NCBI GenBank assembly: GCA_014871385.1 | Contig: CM026429.1 | Span: forward strand, 4,924,083-4,988,082 | Direction: 5' to 3' | Source: Ceratodon purpureus | Taxonomy: Eukaryota > Streptophyta > Bryopsida > Pseudoditrichales > Ditrichaceae | Length of the DNA: 64,000 nucleotides | In this document: positions 55,901 through 64,000 of the stretch, piece by piece | Layout of the letters: every line of letters begins with the position of its first letter | Numbering within the stretch: the stretch's first letter is position 1 | Notes under the pieces: generated by a model | The model's database searches: none | Told to the model about the DNA's origin: nothing | Seen by the model: the letters and a program-made list of their open reading frames with translations, nothing else | Made by a program: the position numbers and the translations under genes

Positions 55901-58781
55901 GTAAATTTGATCTATACCCACAGCATAGAGTACTTGCTTCTAATATACTCGAACAAAGACTACGCAGTTAACCCCCGTAATGTGTTCAGGGGAGACAGTG
56001 GAGCTCAGGGATGGTACTTTCACTACGGAATTGAACTATGTATCTTTACATACAACGTTCTCGAATCTATCATCACCTCGCAAGTGATGAACATTCTGTC
56101 GAACCAGTCGAAGAACTCAGTTTTCGGTGGAGCCAAACCAAACCTCGAGAACAGACATTTATGCACTAAATATTCACACCAAATACCACTGCCTAGACTG
56201 ACACTATTTTTAAATAACTCGTCTAAAAAAACATACATTGGAACTGGACCCGCTAGTGAGATACTATGTATGTTAACAATTACGAACTACCATTTAAGCA
56301 GCATTGGATCTATAGAGATCCAGTGGACGAATACTGCGGTGAAGAGCCCCCTTTCGGACGGTAGTTCGAAACACGGTAAACGTCTGTACAATTATCTACT
56401 CCTGTCCGCATTAGCGGAGTGCTTAGTCGGCGACTAAATGCAGAACGAAACCTATCAATCTACACGAAATGGACGACCGACCAAATTAGACTGACCTCTG
56501 TGGTATGACTTATGTAAAACATGTACTGAACAGCAGTCCAAGCATACACCCCTCTCCCGAGAACAATCTTGGAAGCCGTAGTACTGATCATACGCAATAC
56601 CATAACCAAGAACATGACATATGCGGTATTAATGAACCTACAGTGGATTTACATTGTTTTAAAACACAAAAATTAACCACTGAACGAAACAAATTTTCGG
56701 GTCCTCCGAAACCAGAAAACAGTGCTATATGCCTGAATCATGACTTACACGACACGTTCAAATTGCGGAAAACATATTAGAAAAATGTATACATTGGGTA
56801 AGGATTCACCTTCCAATACGGAAGATGGAAGAGTGCGCTCACTCTTTTTATACCGTGAACCCTAGCCGGGTCATCACACTTTGGGGTGCCCCCTCGTTGT
56901 AGCCATCCCTCCCGTAAAGTGCCCCATCGTATGACCTGCTCTGAAGTGACAGGGGGTGGCCTAGGTCGTAGCTCAGCCCGACCATCGAAGTCGTCAACGT
57001 TGGTTGTTCGATCTCGGTGGCCTGTTGGAAGAAATCTCCGTGCCTGATTGTTGAAAATGTTCTTGGAAAGAGCACGAGAACGGCGGGATATGGTGTTCGG
57101 GCCACATACCGGACACGCACGATATCCTTTGGTGACACAGCCAGCCACGATTCCATATGCCGGAAAATCGTGGATGGTCCAAATCAAAGCTGCACGAAGG
57201 GTGAAGCTGCTCTGCCCGTTGTAACATGAAGCATCCTGAACTCTAATCCCCTCGTTCCAAAGCGTATTCAACTCCTCTAACAGAGATGCTAAGTAAGTAT
57301 CAAAATTATCTCCCGTCACACTCGCCCTACCAGGAATGATTAGAGACAAAATAATCCAGTGCTTCTTTGTAGTCATCCAAGGAGGTATGTTGTAGTTGGA
57401 CAAAATTACTGGCCAGGTGCTCCAAGTTGATCTTTTGATGGAGAATGGGTTAACACCGTCAGTAGCCAATCCCATTCTCAAATTCCGATCCTCCCGTGCA
57501 AATTCCGGGTCAAATTCATCTAGCTTCTTCCACTGCGGTGAGTCTGCTGCATGACGCATTGTACCCTCCTCACTCCTATTGCGGCGATGCCATGTCTGGA
57601 AAGATGCTTGAAGTGGTGTGCTGAAAATCCTCTCCAACCGAGGAATCAATGGAAACCAACGGAGGACTTTCATAGGGACAGAGGATTTACCAACTGTCCT
57701 GTACCTCTGTGCACCGCAAATCGAACAAGCCCGTAGTAGGCCGTTCACAGGGCCTCTGAAAAGCATGCAAGTCTTCGGGCCTGGACAGACATGTATAGCC
57801 TCGTAAGCTAAACCGAGCTGCTTGAGAGTCTTTGATGCCGCATACTCTGATTTTGGCAACGAATTAATGCCGGGCAACATACTCTTCTGCAAGAGGGAGA
57901 ACAACTCATCTATAAGCATGTTTGACGCGTTGTGAGTTCGCAAGCACGTCAGTAATAGAAGAGTCGCACTGAGCGACGTCAAGGCTGCACCCGCGAAGAG
58001 GGGAGTCCTCGCACTTTCTTCTAATATCTCCATCTCGGTTGGTGCGACATCTCCCATGCCTGGGAGATCATTGTCTCGTAAGTCCTCGGTTTGATCATCC
58101 TCTGCTCCGTGCTCGCCGATTCCAATTCCGGCGTCACCTTCGCCTGCTACTGCCTCCGGCCCAGCTTATTCTGGCGCAGCAGTCTCTTGTGGATAATCCC
58201 CCCTCTCCACAGTCGCATCACCGTCATCCATAGCTCCGAGGCCCCCTTCTCCAATATTGTCGTAAACGTGAAAAGCATGTTGGACCATTCTCGCTATATC
58301 CATTTCTTCGTCTAACAGAACTCCGGTTCCTGGCAGAAATCCCGGCCCTCTAACTCCGTAATCGGCTCTGATCTCAGTATCCCATTCCGTATCGGAATCG
58401 TCACTTGGGAAACCCTGATAAGAAAACAGACATTCAAATGCCCTCTTATATGATGTGCTGTATATGTAGTTTATGTACTGTAAAACCCTAAATTTTTGGA
58501 AAAAAAAAATTCAATCAACGTAAGCAATATAAGCTGAAAATCAAAAGTCATACCTCAGTACTCCCGCGATGAAAGGGATGGCGCCCATAAAGATGAAGGT
58601 GCTGTGAAACGACAGTCCTTAACCGCAAAGAATGATTCTCACCAACACAAATGTTACACTTACAAACTCGTTTTGCTTGTTGCTGCCTCTCCGCTAGAAT
58701 CTCCTCTCGGAACAGGAGCTTCCGGTCCCGCTCCCGTTGACGCCTCTTATCCTGGAGCGGTAATCTACCTGGTATGTCCAT
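52981..58781 (-). CDS. CACTA transposase (tnp2/Transposase_21 type), with a premature stop
   Basis: Exons in phase: 58781–58554, 58414–56810, 55310–54403, 53890–52981. In order: a Cys-rich start CKCNICVGENHSLRLRTVV…HLYGRHP as in tnp2 N-termini; the Transposase_21 core (LATDGVNPFSIKRSTWSTWP, VILSNYNIPPWM, IIPGRASVTGDNFDTYLASL, HDFPAYGIVAGC, RACPVCG); an intron; the conserved LDVMHVERNISDNIMRHLFG; the DUF4218 region (LPSAIR, RVGNCFQRLCSKVI, WDIMPHLMLHLVDEL, YRWCYSMERYLG); and finally the DUF4216 region (VDVGILKSILLVSYGT, FWTVRF, VFPLSVSQVFFM, WKVVLRADARSKR). An in-frame TAA at 58166–58168 interrupts the acidic linker after the N-terminal domain. An ATG at 58057 could restart translation of the core. 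The enzyme would cut at CACTA ends in the nucleus. Confidence 0.9.
53940..54400. repeat. Tandem repeat of about 150 bp in a tnp2 intron
   Basis: Three copies, with CTCACCCC/CTCACACC anchors at about 53958, 54112 and 54262, each followed by a CCGCCAACA…, then a C-rich CCCCCTCCCC run and an AAACATTTAATCATGAAA-like end. A more distant relative with the same C-rich run lies at 55500–55600 in the previous intron. Confidence 0.7.
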
Positions 58782-59340
58782 GTCCCCTGATTTCTAAACA
58801 ACCTAATCCGTAGTTAGCAGTGGAGGATCGGCCATAGCCAGCCGTTGTTGTTCGGGTACAGCGCCTGAGTTCAAGTCGTTCGCAAGTATGGCCTTCACAG
58901 CGTTCCGCGGTTCTACACTTCAGTGCTTTCCATCCGTGAGTCCAGTAGTCGACTACCTATGGAACGATACTGTCCCACATGAAGGTAGCGGACTTTTTTC
59001 AAAGAGCCCATTTAAATGGGTCGTTCATGTTTTGGACGATTGTACCCGTGTCAGGTAGTACTGCATCGAATGCAGGACGTCCTTTTGTATAGTGGAATCT
59101 ACCAAATATAGCTTATACACCTGGCGGACATATGTGATCAGCCATTTCTTGCTGGGGTTCCTGATCTCGCCTAACCGTTAACTGACTTGCGCAATCAGAC
59201 GGATGACAGAGCTCTAACGTAGCTGCTGTGATATAAAAATACAAAGAGCCATGTATGGACAGAGAAAGCAGATCACTTACCCATGGTAGGGTGCCATTCT
59301 CTTTAGGTGCACTACCTTTGCAGAAAGCGCTTCGCTCAGG
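58782..59340. other. Divergent promoter region inside the CACTA element
   Basis: Separates tnp2 (-) from the small gene at 59341 (+). No coding frame that I trust. It presumably drives both directions; I see no clear TATA box. Confidence 0.4.
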
Positions 59341-59841
59341 ATGACTTCAAAGCCAAAGCGAGGTTCCCCGGCGCACGCTCCCCATGAGTCCCAAGAGCGA
59401 CCCAGCTCTCGCACCTCCAAGAAGAGAAGCGGAGGCGATGCTCACATCCTGGAGAGTTGTCGAAGAGCCCCAAGACCCCGGAACGCAGAGGAGTTGTCTA
59501 AGTGGCTGCAGCTGGTTTTGCAGTACTAGGATCTCCACTCTGATGAGCACGAACTTCCGAATTTCTCGTCGCTGGCGATGCTGTTGGACCCTGACTTTGC
59601 ATACGTATGGACACCTGCTTGCACAAAAGAGTTCAGGGACCTTGTACTAGCTAGCGGCGTTCATTATGAAGGGGATTGTGCCGATTCCCAACGTAGTAAG
59701 CGGATTGCCGTTGTCGCGGTTGATTCTGAGAGAGAGTTCCCGGTTTCAATATCCTCCGCAGTCCCCTTCTCACCAACCAGTTCAGAACTCGACGTTGTAG
59801 ATCTGAACTCTAGCGATGGGGAGCTTCTCCGGAGGTCTTAG
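59341..59841 (+). pseudogene. Unknown small gene interrupted by one in-frame TAG
   Basis: An ATG-started frame encodes a basic, Pro/Ser-rich start (MTSKPKRGSPAHAPHESQER) and a short helical segment (NAEELSKWLQLVLQY), then a TAG at 59527–59529, then continues in the same frame for 104 codons (LHSDEHELPNFSSL, LLDPDFAYVWTPACTKEFRD, an acidic Ser-rich tail ending DLNSSDGELLRRS). The continuity suggests one protein of about 165 residues with a recent nonsense change, or an intron near TTTTGCAG|TACTAG that removes it. I do not recognise the family. Confidence 0.5.
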
Positions 59842-60394
59842 GCGGAGATACTGAGACGGGCGTAAATGTACTACAATCATGCATTTGGACATTCCTATTT
59901 TGTAACAAATGTAACCAACATTCTCGTAAGGATTTATGTACTTGTTCATGCAATCTAAATATCGCGTACTATAAAATACTCCCATTGCCGAGATCACAGG
60001 GCACATTCAATTCCCATGGCCCACCTACAGTGATGCCACGATACACGATATCGCGCACCCTGGCAATGTATTATGCTATTCCTGTTCGTTTTGTCTTCAC
60101 GCAGCCTCTGGTAAGGGGGGATGGTCTACACTTCCTGACGACTTAACTGCGCCGTATTTTGTTTTTGGCTTCTTGCACATATTAATCAGAGGTGGAGTTT
60201 GCTTTCCTCTAAGAAAGCCCCAATGTCCGGCTGTCCGTAGTGCCCACTTGGAATTCCTTTCACACGGAGAACTAGTCCAACACAGCGTGCCTAATCCGAA
60301 GTGTAGGAGGCTGATGTTGTCCATTGCGAATTCGTTGTTCCTGTAAGAGGTATCTTTCTCGAAATATGTATCTTTGAATCCGACGCAGCCCACA
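59842..60394. other. Intergenic within the CACTA element
   Basis: No supported gene; a 98-codon frame on the minus strand lacks recognisable features. Confidence 0.4.
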
Positions 60395-60926
60395 ATGTGG
60401 ACATCATTTTCTCAGCACGAGTACTCCAGTGCAGGAGTCCGTGGAACGTCCTTATTCACTGACCTGCCATCAGAGGTTGTGTCCAATGTATTACTTCCTT
60501 TCATCTGGGGCGCTCTGCAGGAGGAGGAGCTTGTGCGAGCACAGGTGAAGATGCGGTCTGTTTGCCGTACCTGGCGTGATCATGTCGGACTTCGCCCAGA
60601 GTGGATATACGGGTCATGGATGCACGAACAGGATAGGGCAGCGAGGTGGATATCCTCGACGTTTCATTCGGGGCAGTCCCAGGTATGGCATTTTCAGAAC
60701 GTCCACTTTCATTAATTTGTCCACTGTTTTCCAGCACGCTAGATGTACTACGAATTATGTTTCCCTTCTTGGAGATGATGACGAAGTCCATCGTGTGTGT
60801 AAATGTTGCAGGTTTCTTCTTACGACCTCGGAGACTGACGTTAGGCGCTTCACATATACCGAGGAATCAGTTCCATTCCATAGCGACGGGACTCCAAGCA
60901 CGCTCATCACTATGTCAAGTAATTAG
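60395..60926 (+). CDS. F-box-like protein carried by the CACTA element
   Basis: Two exons, 60395–60682 and 60735–60926, joined in phase; about 159 residues. Residues 20–65 resemble an F-box: SLFTDLPSEVVSNVLLPFIW followed by VKMRSVCRTWRDHVGLRPEW, i.e. LP.E…L…L…VC..W. F-box proteins link substrates to SKP1–CUL1 ubiquitin ligases. The second exon has a pair of cysteines (HRVCKCCRFLL) and an ordinary C-terminus. No kelch, LRR or other substrate domain is visible, so it is short for the family. It could be host cargo captured by the transposon or an element-specific gene. Confidence 0.55.
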
Positions 60927-61698
60927 AGCGGTAGTGGATGTTTCAAAATGTTTATCACGAATTCTTTGAATACAATAGTAGCATCCCTGCATCTCATTGC
61001 AGCGTCGGAGAACTATTGTTGATTTCCATACAACTAATAATGCATATTCCCCAGAGGAATATGTAACTAGCATCACAGAACTCATTTCATCACCAGTGAG
61101 GACCGTCGTGCCATTGGCCTTCACTGAAAACTAGATGCCGGAGTAGTGCGCTGTGTAATGGGACTTGTGAATTTGAACAAACCAGAAGCAGTAAGCGAAC
61201 GAAAACTTTAAATCAAAGCTTTATTACGAAAACGAGCAGCCACCGAACTGTCGTGTCTGCATATCTGCAAGAGAGCTTCCTGTCCCGCATACACGAAGAA
61301 CCCCGAGGATGATAACCTCAGTCGTGTATTAGATGAAAAAAAGGGAACGCATGAGTCACCGAGGTTTCCTGTTCATTTTGTCAACCTCAAAACATATCCC
61401 CTCCCTCTCTCTCGACGTGCACTTCGTCATACGCAGAGCCTCACATACTTTTCCCCGGCGCAGTTCAGATATTCCATAGCGACACCTGATCTTCTGTGAC
61501 ACATACTCCTACATTTCCGTACTCCAGTATTCGAGTCAACCATAGGCAGTCTAAATCCTCTCCTGTACCTCTTGCGCGATCCAGTAGCGACGTGTGATTC
61601 ATCCTAGATCCGGCTATTTTCAAGCGTGATTTACAGTCCACATTCTTCCTCCAACCCATACAATTTTCTGTCCAGTACACGTTATTTGCCCAGCCCTA
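60927..61698. other. Intergenic within the CACTA element
   Basis: Upstream of the TNPA-like gene. No supported gene; short frames only. Confidence 0.4.
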
Positions 61699-64000
61699 AT
61701 GGCGGCGGCGACTGTACGCCGAGGCGGTGGAGTAGGCGCCAAGAGGCGTCGCAACCTCCTTCACTCAGTGAGCCCTACATGCAGTCATTTCTCTGAATCC
61801 GGGTCCTCGAACTCACCTTCCGCCATAGATATCTGTATGCTCTGCCTACAACAAATTCCCTTAGTCATGTCGAGTCCAGTCCCTCAACGGCATAGTGTGT
61901 TTCCCGCTAGGATGGCAGACCTCCAACCTCGAGAAGGAGGCACTTCTTCCCAGGGCAATACATTTAATGCATCTTACAGTGGCTCTGTGGCGGATGGACA
62001 GCATGCCCCTCTCACGGCGAGCGGTCCAACTCCGAGAAATCCATTCACAGCTCACCTTCGTCCACCCGTTCCAAACACCTTCACCGCTCCGTCGTTCAGC
62101 AATCGAGGCGCCACCGTGCACGCAGATCTGCATCAGGCATTCCAGCAGGTGAGCATTCTTATACTCTTTAACTTCTTCACGTACCATCATGGTCTTTCTT
62201 ACTTATGGACGAGATGCTGTAGCGTAGCCTTCGGATCCCACATTGTAGTTGTAAACATCATCTGAAACCATTTATCTTGTATAGGATATGAGACGTACAC
62301 AGTTTTCCATAGAACAACACTGTGTTCGACCTCTCTAGAGTCGTAGCTATACATGGACATAATGAAATGTGTAATGTTACTCGTGTGTAACCTGTGACTC
62401 CGCCCAGGAAGAACAAGATATTCAAGACTTGTCACACATTCGACTACAGAGAGTTGCAGCCCAGAGCACCCCCATTCGCCCTCAGGCAAGGGTTGTGCCT
62501 TCCCATCGGAATGTGACACCGCTGTATACTGCGTCAATTCAAGAGCTAGCTGGACCTGAGCGGACAAGAACTTTACAACGAGAGCGGGAGCGTTTAACCA
62601 GAGTTGCGGAGCAGGCCCGATTAACACGGGATGACAGAGAACGCTTAAACAAAAAGAGATGCATCCAGAACAGTTTGAAGACACCTTACCTTGCGGAGAT
62701 GAAGAAGGCCCACGCAGAACAGAGATCGCCAAGTGCAATGATACCGACCTCCCCATCCGGCGAGGTAATAGGTTTAAAAACCGTCTTTCATAATGCCGTC
62801 AGGACACTTGCTCGCAGATGTGTGAATTACTCGTATAGGTCCTATGTAGGGAGAAAAGGTGAATGGAAAGCAGTGGTTGATGCCATAATGATGTCACTGG
62901 ACTTGGTTTATGAATTCCCTCACCCACTCTCCCGGAAATACGTATCGAAGTTCCTCAAGGGAGCACTTGCTGACGACCGGAAAGTGTACAAAGCGTATTT
63001 TATTGCAAATTCAGGAGAGCAGCACCCTGACATGCCGGACGAGGCTTACCTGGTGTGGAGTGAGTGGTGGTCGAGTCCGGAAGGGAAGATGGAGGCAGAA
63101 GATATGAAAGCCCTACATGCCATGAGAAAGTCAAAAACATCAGCGCATGCAGGAGGCGAGGAATCAGACCGTGGTGGATCCGAAGTGGGTATCGGATTAG
63201 ATATTGCAGCGGCGGTGGACGACTACAGCCAGAGATCTGAATTCCAAACATACTCACACGTACGTATTATTTCCTTTACGCACAACCATTGTATATTCAT
63301 TTAATTTTCGATTTTCCTTTGAAGAGCACGGGGTAAATTTATGCTTGACGGATTCATATGTGTGAAGGGAATACTAATGTGCTGTCACCATGTCCAATCA
63401 CGTATTAGGAATTAGGGGATGGAAATATGGGAGCATGGGGTAACAATATTACTGCCCCCCTTCGAAGTACCAGCACGTTGCCCAGTTCGGCGATTCCAGG
63501 GTCCTCAGCAGACGATCCAACGTTCACCACGAATGGCACATCTGGTCCAGATGGATACGCACCAACTTCAGCGTCTGCACAAGACCCGTACATGCCAGAA
63601 GAAGGAACGCCATATTTCCCCCACGTAAGATCCCTTTTCCCTTTAATTCGAACTTAGCATCCGACAATTCTGGGAAGTGTCTGATGATATCGGTCTTTTG
63701 CAGAGACCATCCACACCGGAGTATGTACAACGAGGAGATAGTTTCAACCTTTCCAACAGAACTTCTCAGAATTTTTCGAATCGGCTTGGCTCGATGGAGG
63801 CACAGGTCCAGGAAATGTCTGCCCAAGTCAAGAACAACGTTTTCGTCATAAATGAGGTACTCCTAGCTCAGCAATCAATCAAAGAGTTATTGACGTCGTT
63901 GCTTCCTTCTAATGCATCGAGCATTCCTCCCGTAGCAGCCGCACCGTACGACAATGGTCCAGTGCAGGGGAATCGTGCACTTCATACGGAAGGTCAGATC
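61699..64000 (+). CDS. TNPA / Transposase_24-like protein, incomplete at the window end
   Basis: Exons in phase: 61699–62148, 62408–63259, 63409–63624, 63704–beyond 64000. The N-terminal 230 residues are Pro/Ser/Gln-rich and disordered. A basic coiled stretch follows (ERTRTLQRERERLTRVAEQA). The most conserved-looking part is in exon 2: WKAVVDAIMMSLDLVYEF, FLKGALADDRKVYKAYFIAN, YLVWSEWWSSPEGKMEAEDM and KALHAMRKS. The last pattern, W..W..SPEGK…E.M, is like the Transposase_24 (Ptta/En/Spm) proteins that bind CACTA ends. Exons 3 and 4 are Ser/Thr/Pro-rich and end with a coiled coil (GSMEAQVQEMSAQVKNN). It would work with tnp2 in excision. It is transcribed away from tnp2, which is unusual. Confidence 0.6.

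Larger units (their letters stand above)
48653..64000 (-). mobile_element. Very large CACTA (En/Spm) element, one end outside the window
   Basis: Starts at 48653 with CACTAGTGGGAAGTGCAG, a typical CACTA terminus, lying downstream of the tnp2 transposase gene as expected of the 3' end. It contains five genes: a novel duplicated-exon gene and tnp2 on the minus strand, then a small broken gene, an F-box-like gene and a TNPA/Transposase_24-like gene on the plus strand, divergent from about 59 kb. The other terminus is not seen, so the length exceeds 15 kb. That all five belong to one element is inference from position and from the pairing of tnp2 with a TNPA-like gene. Confidence 0.6.

Noticed and set aside
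55874-56437. A 187-codon plus-strand frame
   Set aside because: It lies in a tnp2 intron, has no recognisable domain and an unstructured composition; more likely chance.

Overview
The window is plant nuclear DNA. Genes are split by many GT–AG introns. One gene encodes a plant-type tRNase Z with an N-terminal presequence, another a small protein with plastid and apparent thylakoid-lumen targeting, and another ARPC1. The tRNA is a tRNA-Lys(CUU) of the plant nuclear type. Most of the rest is plant-type mobile DNA: Ty3/gypsy, LINE, PIF/Harbinger-like and CACTA. Gene-by-gene flavour suggests a seedless streptophyte, a bryophyte being my best guess, but this is inference and no marker here settles it.

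Layout. 1–4745: a satellite array of 213-bp monomers with regularly placed 194-bp variants, i.e. a higher-order repeat. 4746–5275: a polypyrimidine tract. 5276–10025 (+): a multi-exon gene joining RNA polymerase II CTD-like heptads, a ParB-like motif and a beta-class (N6/N4) DNA methyltransferase-like region; an in-frame TGA separates the ParB and methyltransferase parts. 10.6–18.3 kb (-): a Ty3/gypsy element with gag, a pol carrying a C-terminal third ORF, and one LTR; its 3' end is missing. gag and pol are in the same frame, split by one UAG. 18.3–22.4 kb: two copies of a TIR element and a decayed LINE. 22.5–23.9 kb: a nearly perfect palindrome of two 693-bp arms, each with a tRNA-Lys gene.

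24.9–41.4 kb is the host gene island: acylphosphatase (-), tRNase Z (+, 9 exons), a coiled-coil protein built of seven 43-residue repeats (-), ARPC1 (+, 15 exons, with a possible alternative last exon) and a small lumen-type protein (+). These look like ordinary single-copy genes with no shared pathway. The coiled-coil gene and ARPC1 are divergent.

41.9–48.6 kb is AT-rich and gene-poor. It holds a third copy of the TIR element and a Harbinger-like non-autonomous element with a smaller one nested inside, both flanked by TAA duplications. 48.65 kb to the window end appears to be one very large CACTA element with a CACTAGTGGG terminus at 48653; its other end lies outside. It carries a tnp2-type transposase gene (-) with a premature stop, a novel gene with a duplicated exon (-), and on the other strand a small broken gene, an F-box-like gene and a TNPA/Transposase_24-like gene that runs off the window.

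All exon joins were checked by reading frame and splice-site dinucleotides only; no alignment or transcript evidence was available.
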